Notes: a model not told the origin generated them from the sequence alone. Counted from the stretch's first letter, positions 17,413 through 26,202 are shown. The stretch is DNA of 64,000 bases from Paenibacillus aceti (GCF_003614185.1 NZ_KZ987724.1:602679-666678); one strand, 5' to 3'. Made by a program: numbers and translations.

Positions 17413-18324
17413 ATGATGAAGGATGATAGCGGTACAGGCATCATGACGAGCTATGATGTGTTTCCCGGTATCAAGCTAATGTACAATCATTTTCAAATGG
17501 AAAGCTGTTTCTCCGAGTTCCGGTCGAACATACAGATGCTTACGATTAATCATTGTCGTGAAGGCCGGATTGAATGTGAGGTTCAGAATGGTTCCTATAT
17601 GTACCTGGATGAGGGAGATTTGCGAATCAGCATGAAGCATCATCCTGATCAGATGTTTGGATTTCCGCTGAATGAGTATAGAGGCATGACGATTAGTATT
17701 TACCTGGATGAAGCCTTGGGCCCATCTGCTTCTATATTTGAGCCATTTTCAGTTGATCTTCGTTTGCTGTGTGCAAAGTTTTGCAATGAAGATCGCTCAT
17801 TTCTGATGCGAGCGAAAGAGCCCATCCGACAAATTTTCTCAGAGCTGTATGCTGTCTCGGAACCGATCCAAATTCCGTATTTTAGAATCAAAATTATAGA
17901 ATTGCTGCTCATTTTAAGCGCTATAGATGTTTCCGAAGACGGTGAGAGCCGCCCCTATTTTCCTAAGAAGCAAGTAGAAACGGTAAAAGCGATTATGGAA
18001 TATATTCGTACTCATTTGGATCAGCATATGACACTACAAGACTTATCAAGTCGATTTAATATTTCACAAACAGCGATGAAGCTATGCTTCAAGGCTATTT
18101 ACGGGCAGTCCATCTATGCTTATTTACGAAATTACAGAATGGAAAGGGCTGCCTATTTATTGAGGCACAGTGACGATACAATAACGATTATCGCAGGAAA
18201 GGTCGGCTATAGCAATCCGAGCAAGTTTGCAGCGGCATTTAAAGCGATTAAAGGGATGACGCCGGTCAGGTATCAGCAAGACGTTGTCCGAATGGAGCAT
18301 ACTCAGACGGATTGGAGCGGTTAA
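17413..18324 (+). CDS. AraC-family regulator of PchR/siderophore type
   Basis: 303 residues from the first ATG. The C-terminal double HTH covers about 195-295 (MTLQDLSSRFNISQTAMKLCFK, AGKVGYSNPSKFAAAFK). The N-terminal part has GIMTSYDVFPGIKLMYNHFQM, typical of PchR-like ferric-siderophore sensors. The frame stays open upstream to 17293 and reads plausibly homologous sequence (DSIEIHRQDEECTIF) before the ATG. A good GGGAGG site at 17317-17322 precedes only the codons GTA, GTC and ATA. The real start may thus be non-canonical or lost. It probably activates the ABC pair at 19187, now separated from it by an IS200. Confidence 0.85.
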   Translation: MMKDDSGTGIMTSYDVFPGIKLMYNHFQMESCFSEFRSNIQMLTINHCREGRIECEVQNGSYMYLDEGDLRISMKHHPDQMFGFPLNEYRGMTISIYLDEALGPSASIFEPFSVDLRLLCAKFCNEDRSFLMRAKEPIRQIFSELYAVSEPIQIPYFRIKIIELLLILSAIDVSEDGESRPYFPKKQVETVKAIMEYIRTHLDQHMTLQDLSSRFNISQTAMKLCFKAIYGQSIYAYLRNYRMERAAYLLRHSDDTITIIAGKVGYSNPSKFAAAFKAIKGMTPVRYQQDVVRMEHTQTDWSG

Positions 18325-18338
18325 ACCGCTCTTTTTTT
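18315..18338 (+). terminator. Rho-independent terminator of the AraC gene
   Basis: Stem GAGCGG / CCGCTC with the TAA stop inside the loop, then seven T residues. IS200 copy 2 begins in this T tract. Confidence 0.85.
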
Positions 18339-19099
18339 ATTATGGCTTTAGCCAGTTGAGTGCGTGAAACGCGCGAAACAAAAAACCACCCGCTATGCGG
18401 GTGGAGGGATCGAGGGTTTGACCAATAAGACCATCCCGATAGAATTGAGATGTTCAGGCTCAATTGAAAGGAATGGTCTTAGATGGCAAACAAGAGCTAT
18501 AGTCTAGCTCACACGAAGTGGATGTGCAAATACCACATTGTGTTCACCCCGAAGTATAGACGGAAAGAGATCTATAATCAAGTGAGGAAAGACTTAATCG
18601 AAATTTTCAAACGTTTATGTAAGTATAAGGGAGTGGACATCCTGGAAGGTCATATGATGCCAGATCATGTACACATGCTGGTAGCGATCCCCCCAAAGAT
18701 AGCCGTGTCCACATTCATGGGATATCTGAAGGGGAAAAGTTCGCTAATGATCTTTGAAAAGCACGCGCAACTAAAGTATAAATATGGGAATCGAAAATTT
18801 TGGGCAGAAGGCTATTATGTAAGTACAGTGGGCCTAAATGAAGCAACCGTAGCAAAATACATTCGTGAACAAGAAGCACATGACCAAGCAATAGATAAGT
18901 TGAGTGTAAAAGAGTACGAAGATCCGTTTAGCAGTAACAGGAGCAAAAAGAAATAAACCAGTTTAACTGGTTAGTGAAAGTGACAAATTACACTGAGCCT
19001 GAACAGATTTGTGGTCAGGCTAGCGTCTTTAGGCGCAGTTTGGCAACAGGGGGTTATACCCCAAGTGCAAACCACCCGTTGGACGGGTGGTCATGATTT
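18334..19099 (+). mobile_element. IS200-type insertion sequence, copy 2
   Basis: Matches copy 1 (12707-13472) with a constant offset of 5627 bp, including end hairpins and leader stem. It separates the PchR-like AraC gene from the Fur box and ABC transporter genes. Confidence 0.9.
18483..18956 (+). CDS. tnpA: IS200/IS605-family Y1 transposase TnpA (copy 2)
   Basis: Protein identical to the copy at 12856 over all 157 residues, with the same HVH motif (62-64) and Tyr126. Identity of the whole element, including non-coding ends, points to recent transposition or recombination. Confidence 0.95.
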   Translation: MANKSYSLAHTKWMCKYHIVFTPKYRRKEIYNQVRKDLIEIFKRLCKYKGVDILEGHMMPDHVHMLVAIPPKIAVSTFMGYLKGKSSLMIFEKHAQLKYKYGNRKFWAEGYYVSTVGLNEATVAKYIREQEAHDQAIDKLSVKEYEDPFSSNRSKKK

Positions 19100-19118
19100 A
19101 TGATATGAATCATGTAAA

Positions 19119-19133
19119 TGATATTGATTATCA
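19119..19133 (+). promoter_or_regulatory. Fur box
   Basis: TGATATTGATTATCA differs at one of 15 positions from the 7-1-7 Bacillus Fur operator TGATAATNATTATCA. It lies 20 bp beyond the IS200 right end and upstream of the ABC genes, predicting iron repression. Confidence 0.75.
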
Positions 19134-19157
19134 ATGAGAAAGAAGTGAGGGAAAGAC

Positions 19158-19190
19158 ATGGAGAAAGATTTACGAGGCAGGATATTATGA
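19158..19190 (+). CDS. Possible 10-codon leader peptide coupled to the ABC gene
   Basis: ATG at 19158 behind GTGAGGGAAAG encodes MEKDLRGRIL and stops at TGA 19188-19190. That stop overlaps the ATG (19187) of the ABC gene as ATGA. This may be a translational-coupling leader. It could be chance. Confidence 0.3.
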   Translation: MEKDLRGRIL

Positions 19191-20983
19191 AAAATTCGAA
19201 TTGGGTTTCTATTGTCTGGTCGTTCGCCGCTGGCTGTAAAAGCAGGCTGACGCTTTCTGTAGCGTGTGCGATTATTAGTGTGGCTGGAGGAATGATCCCG
19301 TATCTGGGCGTCTACCAGCTTATTCATTTATTTATGATTCATGAAGTTCAGCTTCGCAACATTGTTTTTTGGTCTGGTGTTTGTCTTGGAGGCTATGGAT
19401 TGAAGATTATTTCTCATGCTGCTTCAACGACGCTAGCCCATCATTCGGCTTATCAAATCTTAGAATCCATGCGTGTTCGGATTGCTGAACGACTCATGAA
19501 GGCTCCGTTAGGAACTGTACAGAACGAATCGGTAGGCAAGCTGAAGAATGTCATGATTGATCGGGTAGAGACGATCGAACTGCCGCTTGCACATATCATC
19601 CCTGAGGGGATCTCAAACCTTTTATTACCGATTTGCGTGTTTGCGTATTTGCTGTTTATCGATTGGCGGATGGCATTTGCGGCTCTGATAACCGTGCCTA
19701 TTGCGGCCATTTCCTTCGCTTATTTGATGAAGTCCTTCAATAAACAATATGCGTCCTATATGGAATCCAGCAATCACGTCAATAGCGTCATTGTAGAGTA
19801 TGTAGAAGGAATTGAAGTCATCAAGACATTCAATCAATCCTCATCCTCTTACGAGAAGTTTGAGCAAGCGATTCAAGCTTTTAAAGACTATACACTGGGC
19901 TGGTTCCGCAGTACATGGAAGCTGATGAATTTCTCCAATGCTGTCTTGCCTTCGACCTTGCTCGGCACTGTGCCCATCGGGATGTATTTATATCAGACAG
20001 GGATATTGGGTCCTTCCGAGCTGGCGATGTGCTTTATTTTATGCTTGGGAATTGTTGGGCCGCTAACAAGCTTCACCTTATTTGTGAATAACGCGAAGAC
20101 GATCGAATATGCCGTTATGGAAGTGAGTGAATTTTTACAGTTGGAAGCGCTGGAGAATGCGTCAGAACAAGTCCAATTCGATCATTACGGAGTAATCTTT
20201 CACGATGTTTCTTTCTCGTATTCGACGCCTCCGCAAGACGCGGGCTCTGCACAGAACAAGGTACTTCGTTCGATCAATCTAACGTTTCCGGAAGGAAGCT
20301 TTACGGCACTTGTAGGCCCTTCGGGGAGCGGGAAATCGACCATTGCCAAATTGATTGCGAGGTTCTGGGATGTAACAGAGGGGGAGATTTCGATCGGGAA
20401 TGTTCCGCTCAAGCAAGTTCCCTTGGATCAATTAGCAAATACCATCAGCTATGTATCACAGGACAATTTTCTGTTCAATTGCTCTTTGATGGACAACATT
20501 CGGCTTGGTAATCCGGATGCGACAGATGAAGAGGTGATTGCAGCGGCTAAGGCTGCTTGCTGCCATGATTTCATCGAGCAATTGGAGCATGGCTACGATT
20601 CTCTTGCCGGAGAGGTAGGGGGGAAGCTGTCAGGAGGAGAGAAGCAGCGCGTGGCTATTGCCAGAGCAATGCTGAAGAATGCTCCCATTATTATTTTGGA
20701 TGAAGCGACTGCCTTCACAGATCCCGAGAATGAAGAGAAGCTGCAGCAGTCGATTGCCGCTTTAACCAAAGAAAAGTCTTTATTCGTCATTGCCCATAGA
20801 TTATCAACGATTCAGCATGCGGATCAAATTATTGTACTCAATTACGGACAGATTGAATCCACAGGAAGCCATAACCAGCTTCTTCAAACATGCGAATTGT
20901 ACCGACATATGTGGGAAGCCCATATCGGGGCCAAAGCATGGTCAGCGAGCAGCAATGCCAAGGAGGTGCATGCCAATGGTTAA
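19187..20983 (+). CDS. Siderophore-type ABC half-transporter (YbtP/IrtA-like), first subunit
   Basis: 598 residues from ATG 19187, chosen because the protein then begins with the conserved SWVWSF-like amphipathic stretch (NSNWVSIVWSF). Six membrane segments cover ~20-300, with the nucleotide-binding domain after that: Walker A GPSGSGKST (about 375), LSGGEKQ (about 481), Walker B IIILDEATAF (about 502), H-loop IAHRLS. Paired half-transporters with an exporter fold that act in ferric-siderophore uptake (YbtPQ, IrtAB) look like this. The Fur box and the PchR-like regulator upstream support iron uptake. Membrane location is predicted. Confidence 0.85.
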   Translation: MKNSNWVSIVWSFAAGCKSRLTLSVACAIISVAGGMIPYLGVYQLIHLFMIHEVQLRNIVFWSGVCLGGYGLKIISHAASTTLAHHSAYQILESMRVRIAERLMKAPLGTVQNESVGKLKNVMIDRVETIELPLAHIIPEGISNLLLPICVFAYLLFIDWRMAFAALITVPIAAISFAYLMKSFNKQYASYMESSNHVNSVIVEYVEGIEVIKTFNQSSSSYEKFEQAIQAFKDYTLGWFRSTWKLMNFSNAVLPSTLLGTVPIGMYLYQTGILGPSELAMCFILCLGIVGPLTSFTLFVNNAKTIEYAVMEVSEFLQLEALENASEQVQFDHYGVIFHDVSFSYSTPPQDAGSAQNKVLRSINLTFPEGSFTALVGPSGSGKSTIAKLIARFWDVTEGEISIGNVPLKQVPLDQLANTISYVSQDNFLFNCSLMDNIRLGNPDATDEEVIAAAKAACCHDFIEQLEHGYDSLAGEVGGKLSGGEKQRVAIARAMLKNAPIIILDEATAFTDPENEEKLQQSIAALTKEKSLFVIAHRLSTIQHADQIIVLNYGQIESTGSHNQLLQTCELYRHMWEAHIGAKAWSASSNAKEVHANG

Positions 20984-22721
20984 ATCGATCCAGCGGTTGT
21001 TGAATTGGACGGGAAATCGGCGAAAGCGTATCTATATCGGATTTGTCTATTCTTTTTTTCATACGATCTTCACCGCTTTGCCTGTCATCATTGCCGTTTA
21101 TAGTTTGAAGCTGATTCTGGATGATATGAATGGCCGGGAGCCGCTTGCAACCAGCTCTATCGGGTATATTGCCATGGCTATGGTGGTCGCTGTAGCCGGC
21201 CGTTTTATATTTGGCTATCTTCGTGCTTCCACGCAAGAAAGTGTAGGGTATGATGTGACGGCTGAGCAACGGATTCAGATTGGCGGATTGTTAAAGCGGG
21301 TATCTTTGGGCTTTTTCCATCGTAAAAAAGCGGGAGATATTACTTCGGCTGTCACGACAGATTTATCCTTTATCGAAATGTATGGTATGAAGATGATCGA
21401 TGTCATTGCCAACGGCTACATCAGTGTATTTACCCTAGTTCTGTGCCTGGCTTGTTATCATTATGCCATTGCAATGGTGGCCTTCGCAGGTATTGCGTGT
21501 TCTGCCCTATTCTTAAAATTGCTGCGCAACAAAAGTAAAGAGAACGCGCCGATTCATCAACAGGTTAAGGATCGCATGATTTCAGCAACGATTGAGTATA
21601 TCCGGGGAATGCCTGAAGTAAAAGCCTATCATCAGCAAGGCGTTACGAAGGAAAGTATTCATAAAGCGTATAAAATGAGCAAAGAGATCAATATCAAAAT
21701 TGAAAAGGATTATATGCCATACAATGGCCTGCATCTGTTCTCTCTTCACGCTGCTTCCATTGGCATCGTTGCTGTCTCGGCCTGGCTGGCTATGAATGAA
21801 AGCATTTCGTTATCGACGATGATCATGATGCTCATATTTTCATTCGTGATCTTTAATCAGGTTGAAGCGATGAATAACGCCTCCCATGTATTGGAGGTAA
21901 TTGATGCAACGCTGGATAAGTTGGAGGAGATAAAGGAGACGGAGGTTCTGGATAGGCATAGTCAAGAAGTCCAGTTGGAGAAATTTGATATACAATTCAG
22001 GAAGGTATCGTTTGGCTATGAGGAGCGGCAGGTGATTCGGGATATTTCCTTTACGGTTCCGGAGCATACAACGACAGCCATCGTAGGACCTTCCGGAAGC
22101 GGGAAAACAACGCTGTGCAAGCTGATCGCGAGATTTTATGATGTAGACCGGGGGCAGATTGAAATCGGCGGAGTAAATATCCGCGAGATTACGAGTGAAA
22201 GCTTGTTGAAAAATATGAGTATCGTATTCCAGAAGGTATATTTATTTCATGATACTATATTGAACAATATCCGCTTCGGGAAGCCGGATGCTACCTTGGA
22301 GGAAGTAGTAGAGGTATCTAAAAAGGCACGCTGTCATGAGTTTATTATGGCACTGCCGGATGGCTATGACACGATGGTCGGGGAAGGCGGATCAACGTTG
22401 TCGGGCGGTGAGAAACAACGGCTTTCTATTGCAAGGGCGATGCTGAAGGATGCGCCTATTATTATTCTGGACGAGGCAACAGCGAGTATTGATCCGGAGA
22501 ACGAGCATGAAATCCAAGCAGCGATCAGTGCGCTAGTCGCAGGCAAGACGATTCTTATTATTGCGCATCGTTTGGCGACCATCCAAAATGCGGATCAAAT
22601 TATTGTGCTTGATCATGGTGAGATCGCTCAGAGGGGAGCGCATGAAGAATTGATAAAAGAAGACGGAATTTATAAACACTTTTTGCAAATAAGACAAAGA
22701 GCAGAGGGCTGGAGTTTATGA
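20976..22721 (+). CDS. Siderophore-type ABC half-transporter (YbtQ/IrtB-like), second subunit
   Basis: 581 residues from ATG 20976, which is 9 bp behind AAGGAGG; the in-frame ATG at 20970 is too close to it. It overlaps the first subunit by 8 bp, so the two are translationally coupled and likely form a heterodimer. Six membrane segments (to about 290), then Walker A GPSGSGKTT (about 370), LSGGEKQ (about 474), Walker B IIILDEATAS (about 495), H-loop IAHRLA. Both partners keep catalytic motifs. Substrate is inferred from context as a ferric siderophore. Confidence 0.85.
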   Translation: MVKSIQRLLNWTGNRRKRIYIGFVYSFFHTIFTALPVIIAVYSLKLILDDMNGREPLATSSIGYIAMAMVVAVAGRFIFGYLRASTQESVGYDVTAEQRIQIGGLLKRVSLGFFHRKKAGDITSAVTTDLSFIEMYGMKMIDVIANGYISVFTLVLCLACYHYAIAMVAFAGIACSALFLKLLRNKSKENAPIHQQVKDRMISATIEYIRGMPEVKAYHQQGVTKESIHKAYKMSKEINIKIEKDYMPYNGLHLFSLHAASIGIVAVSAWLAMNESISLSTMIMMLIFSFVIFNQVEAMNNASHVLEVIDATLDKLEEIKETEVLDRHSQEVQLEKFDIQFRKVSFGYEERQVIRDISFTVPEHTTTAIVGPSGSGKTTLCKLIARFYDVDRGQIEIGGVNIREITSESLLKNMSIVFQKVYLFHDTILNNIRFGKPDATLEEVVEVSKKARCHEFIMALPDGYDTMVGEGGSTLSGGEKQRLSIARAMLKDAPIIILDEATASIDPENEHEIQAAISALVAGKTILIIAHRLATIQNADQIIVLDHGEIAQRGAHEELIKEDGIYKHFLQIRQRAEGWSL

Positions 22722-22846
22722 TTATTTATGATTAGTAGTTTAATAGGTTATCTGAGGGGGAGGCGGACTGTGCAATAGTTGTACAGAAAATGCAAAGTAA
22801 TTAGGTATGATCTGCTGTAAAATACAATTCGTAAGGAGGTATTGGC

Positions 22847-23761
22847 ATGGAAGTGATGGATCAAACACAGCAGGTTATCGATTTGCTTGAAGCAGACATC
22901 ATGCACGTGGATTATGAGAAAATTGCAAAATTGACAGGAGTTCCACTGGGACTCTATCAGCGTATTTTTACTTATCTATGCAATATGAGTCTGACAGGAT
23001 ATGTGCGAAAGAGGAAGCTTACCCGCTCAGCGGAAATGCTTCTTTCAGGAGGTAAAAGTGTGACTGATGTGGCGCTGGAATGTGGCTATGAGAGCAACTC
23101 CTCCTTCTCAAGAGCCTTTAAAGAACTGTTTTCTGTGCCACCGGCGATGATCACAAGGGAACTCTATGAAGAAAAGGCATTCCCCCCGCTTTCTTTTACA
23201 AATACGGATACCTATTATGTGCTGAAAGGCAGGAGAGTTATGGCTGATATCGAGAGACTGGAATATGCAGATATGGATGATATGCTCCTTATTGGTATAA
23301 GTAATGAAGACTATGGGGTGACGACCCATGAGCTGTGGAAGGTTTTTTGGGAGCAGGGATTTGATCAAAAGCTGGCTGAGCTTGCAGAGTATCAGTTGGG
23401 TATGGAAGATTGTATTGGTGTCGGCTATATGACTGATTTCGCGAATGAGAGTGGCCTTGGGGATACTTATATTGTCGGTAAGTATTTTAAACCGGGTACG
23501 CCGATCCCTGACGGCATGACGGGCAGGCTAATCCAAGGCGGGATGATTGCAAAGGCACAGATTAGTGCTGCGAATCTCGACGAAATTATTAATAATGCCT
23601 ATATTCTTATTTCCGATATGGTACGCAAAAATGGCTATACGCTTGATTATGACCGTTTCTATTGGCTGGAATTCTACACAGTCAGCCGATTCTGTGACGC
23701 TGTAGAGAGTGGGGCAGAGCGAGTGATCCTTGATTGGCATATGCCCTGCAGGAAAATATGA
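22847..23761 (+). CDS. AraC-family regulator with GyrI-like effector domain
   Basis: 304 residues. An N-terminal AraC double HTH (about 20-105; KSVTDVALECGYESNSSFSRAFK is the second motif) joins a C-terminal GyrI/BmrR-like ligand-binding domain (about 125-300). Such proteins sense small hydrophobic or cationic compounds. Strong ribosome site AAGGAGG. It follows the ABC genes by 125 bp with no terminator visible in between, so co-transcription is possible. Target unknown. Confidence 0.85.
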   Translation: MEVMDQTQQVIDLLEADIMHVDYEKIAKLTGVPLGLYQRIFTYLCNMSLTGYVRKRKLTRSAEMLLSGGKSVTDVALECGYESNSSFSRAFKELFSVPPAMITRELYEEKAFPPLSFTNTDTYYVLKGRRVMADIERLEYADMDDMLLIGISNEDYGVTTHELWKVFWEQGFDQKLAELAEYQLGMEDCIGVGYMTDFANESGLGDTYIVGKYFKPGTPIPDGMTGRLIQGGMIAKAQISAANLDEIINNAYILISDMVRKNGYTLDYDRFYWLEFYTVSRFCDAVESGAERVILDWHMPCRKI

Positions 23762-24087
23762 TTGTCTGCGGGTTCTCGTAGCTTTATTTTGAAAAATAGC
23801 CCATCTTATCTCAATGTAAGGGGATAAGTGCAAATATGCAACTATATGCCTCATTTATACGGTTCGCAGGAGGAATAACTGCTTTTATACAACTAATTGG
23901 CTGGATTTCCCTCAGAATGTGGCTTAGATCAGGAAATAGTTGCACGGGTGCAGTTATTTTCCAACCTAGAGACAAATTTGTCGATGACGTAAAATAAGTT
24001 GTGTACCATGATTTGGAGTCTATCCAAAACATAAAAAAGTAGGGTATCCTCGAGATTGCGAAATCACCAAGAAAGGAACCCTACTCG

Positions 24088-25278
24088 ATGACTATGATAC
24101 CCGAAAATTCAATCAAAAATCTATTTGAAAATCTTGTCACTCAATTTATAAAAGAAAATCTGGAATCCATCATGAAAGCAGAGATTAAGCACTTCATGGC
24201 AGATGATAAGAATGAACATAACAGCCGAAACGGCTACTACAAACGTGCGTTGCACACGAAATACGGACACATTACCGATTTGGAAGTCCCACGGGATCGC
24301 AACGGTGTGTTTCAAACCCAGGTATTTGAGCCCTACCAGCGTCGAGATGGCTGGCTAGAGGAGGCCGTTATTCAAATGTACAAAAGCGGCATGGGTACGC
24401 GTGATGTCGCTCGATTTATTGAAAGTATGTTTGGCAGCCACTACTCACCAACGACGGTTAGCAACATTACGGCCACCGTTCTGGAGGATATCCAGAATTG
24501 GCAAAAGCGTTCGTTAAAGAAACGCTACAGCGTCATCTACCTGGATGGCCTATACGTCAAGCTCAAACGCAGTACGGTAAGCGGAGAGGTCATCTACTTT
24601 GCCATGGGAATCGATGACGAAGGACATCGTCAGATTCTAGGTTTTTACGTAGGCGGTCAAGAGAGCTCAAATGGCTGGAAGAGTGTCCTTACGGACCTGT
24701 ACAGCCGTGGTGTTCACGAAGTGCTGCTGGGCGTGTTTGATGGGCTACCGGGACTGGAGCAAGCCTTTAAAGAAGTCTATCCCCAAGCTGATGTTCAGCA
24801 CTGTGTGGTGCATAAGGTGCGTTCCACTTTTCCGAAAGTTCGTGTCCAGCACAAGACCGATTTCATTGAAGATCTCAAAACGATCTACAACGCTCTTGAC
24901 CATGACTGTGCTCTTGCTGCCTTTGATACCTTTAAAAGCAAATGGAACAGATTGTACCCCAAGGAAGTGAAGTCGTGGGAAGAACAACTGTCGACGCTTC
25001 TGACGTTCTATCACTATCCCGCTTTAATCAAGGAGGCGATCTATACATCCAATCCGATTGAACGAATGAACAAAGAGATTCGTAAGCGCCTGAAACCGAT
25101 GAACAGCTTAACGAATATGGATGCGGCTGAGAAGATTGTCTACTTGGATGTGATCGCCTACAACGAGCGTTTTGAGAGCCGTGTGATTCGTGGTTTCGGT
25201 GATCCACGAGTACGGGAGGAGCTGAACCAAATGTTTGAAGAACGTTATCCGAGCTCAGACGCACTGAACGAAAACTAA
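24088..25278 (+). CDS. IS256-family (mutator) transposase
   Basis: 396 residues with the Transposase_mut domain. Catalytic positions appear as VIYLDGLYVKL (first Asp, about 153), VFDGLPGLEQAF (second Asp, about 220) and NPIERMNKEIRKRLK (Glu, about 325). CVVHKVRSTFPKV is the family's conserved His-containing block. The frame is intact. ATG 24088 follows AAGAAAGGA; the in-frame ATG at 24094 is an alternative. Confidence 0.93.
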   Translation: MTMIPENSIKNLFENLVTQFIKENLESIMKAEIKHFMADDKNEHNSRNGYYKRALHTKYGHITDLEVPRDRNGVFQTQVFEPYQRRDGWLEEAVIQMYKSGMGTRDVARFIESMFGSHYSPTTVSNITATVLEDIQNWQKRSLKKRYSVIYLDGLYVKLKRSTVSGEVIYFAMGIDDEGHRQILGFYVGGQESSNGWKSVLTDLYSRGVHEVLLGVFDGLPGLEQAFKEVYPQADVQHCVVHKVRSTFPKVRVQHKTDFIEDLKTIYNALDHDCALAAFDTFKSKWNRLYPKEVKSWEEQLSTLLTFYHYPALIKEAIYTSNPIERMNKEIRKRLKPMNSLTNMDAAEKIVYLDVIAYNERFESRVIRGFGDPRVREELNQMFEERYPSSDALNEN

Positions 25279-25296
25279 CCAAATACTGTACGGCCT

Positions 25297-25336
25297 GGGT
25301 TGGGTGGGGGCGGAGGCCTCCGCCCCCACCCAACCC
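25297..25336. terminator. Perfect 40-bp GC-rich palindrome after the IS256 transposase
   Basis: The sequence is self-complementary with no loop, centred between 25316 and 25317 in GGAGG/CCTCC. It lies 18 bp past the transposase stop and inside the IS. No T run follows, so transcript termination is possible but not certain. It could instead act as a cruciform or block read-through into the IS. Confidence 0.6.
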
Positions 25337-25480
25337 TCTCGCAACTCCATCTCAGATGGATACTTTACTGGCTTACACAAACTTCTTGACGCTACCAATT
25401 TGTCAGGAATAATTGTACTTCTGCAACTATTTATCCCATTCTAGCTCCGACGTTCGCAGGATACGGTCAGTTCCATGTTC

Positions 25481-25503
25481 TAACGAAACACCATATCGCT
25501 ATT
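25481..25503 (+). repeat. Single family-1 repeat unit with a degenerate second unit
   Basis: TAACGAAAC-N5-ATCGCTATT, identical in pattern to the units at 32677, 34767 and 40623. A weak match (TAGCGGTACAATGC) begins exactly 50 bp on, at 25531. The reverse half is missing; the DJ-1 terminator and gene follow. It looks like a decayed or half element. Confidence 0.6.
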
Positions 25504-25548
25504 TCCCAAAATTCAGCGGTAAAATAATTCTAGCGGTACAATGCAAAA

Positions 25549-25578
25549 AAGTCATCTAGACCCCATCTAGATGACTTT
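25549..25578 (-). terminator. Rho-independent terminator of the DJ-1/PfpI gene
   Basis: Stem AAGTCATCTAGA / TCTAGATGACTT around CCCCA, with an A run at 25545-25550 that becomes a U tail for the minus-strand gene ending at 25596. Confidence 0.85.
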
Positions 25579-25595
25579 CTTTCAACTTAATTACC

Positions 25596-26114
25596 TTATT
25601 TCGACGCTTGAACGAGGCTTTGGCCGAATTCCTTCGCACCGTCTGGACCGTCGCTGGTAATAATATCATTGTAGGCTACGACATGCTGCTCCACATACTC
25701 GACATGATGGGACTTCAGCTGTTCCTTCTGCACATCAACGGGGTAGCACGCCGCTTGTCGACCATCGAGCAGGCCCGCTTTAGCTACAGTTACAGAACCG
25801 GCGCAAATCCCGCCTACAAGAACCTTCTGCTCATGGGCTTGTTGCAGATAGCTGCGCAGCTCTTGATTTTCCCACAGAAAATCATTTGTACCGGATCCGC
25901 CGATCACCGCAAGGACATCATAATCAGTGACTGCTGCCTCCGAGAAAATGACTTCTGATGTAGCTTTTCCTTCATAATCACCGGTGATTTCACCTGTGAC
26001 GGTACTTGCGATAGTTACTTCAACTCCTGCATTCTCAAGAACCTGTTTTGGCTGAAATAATTCATCTTCATTGAACCGTTCTGGTGGTATAATGAACAGT
26101 GCTTTTTTATTCAT
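25596..26114 (-). CDS. DJ-1/PfpI-family protein
   Basis: 172 residues with a class I glutamine amidotransferase-like fold. The nucleophile-elbow cysteine is Cys104 in VGGICAGSVTVA, and AVIGGSGTNDF is the usual preceding loop. Family members act as glyoxalases, chaperone/deglycases or peptidases; the sequence does not decide. It is divergent from an HxlR regulator (190 bp between starts), which is a common pairing for oxidative or electrophile stress genes. Confidence 0.88.
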   Translation of the reverse strand: MNKKALFIIPPERFNEDELFQPKQVLENAGVEVTIASTVTGEITGDYEGKATSEVIFSEAAVTDYDVLAVIGGSGTNDFLWENQELRSYLQQAHEQKVLVGGICAGSVTVAKAGLLDGRQAACYPVDVQKEQLKSHHVEYVEQHVVAYNDIITSDGPDGAKEFGQSLVQASK

Positions 26115-26202
26115 CAGGTTGGCCTCCCAAACTTATAGTAAACAGAATCTGTCCCGAAGGACTAACCTTATTCTACGGGCGGCGGGGTGGATTGTGAAGA
26201 AT

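Larger units (their letters stand above)
23983..25396 (+). mobile_element. IS256-family insertion sequence with 8-bp target duplication
   Basis: 1414 bp bounded by the direct repeat AATTTGTC (23975-23982 and 25397-25404). The imperfect terminal inverted repeats begin GATGACGTAAAATAAGTTGTG on the left and GGTAGCGTCAAGAAGTTTGTG on the complement of the right end. Size and 8-bp duplication fit IS256. Confidence 0.85.
23824..25431. repeat. Four-unit structured repeat of family 2, interrupted by IS256
   Basis: Four units of pattern ATAAsTGCA-N4-TGCAACTATT or its complement start at 23824, 23875, 23935 (reverse) and 25408. If the IS256 and one target duplication are removed, the fourth unit falls 51 bp after the third. 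The unit spacing is then 51, 60, 51 bp. This is the same layout as the family-1 elements elsewhere in the window, with a different unit sequence. Confidence 0.65.

Noticed and set aside
25297-25336. CRISPR-like or tandem repeat structure at the GC palindrome
   Set aside because: It is a single palindrome with no repeated copies nearby.
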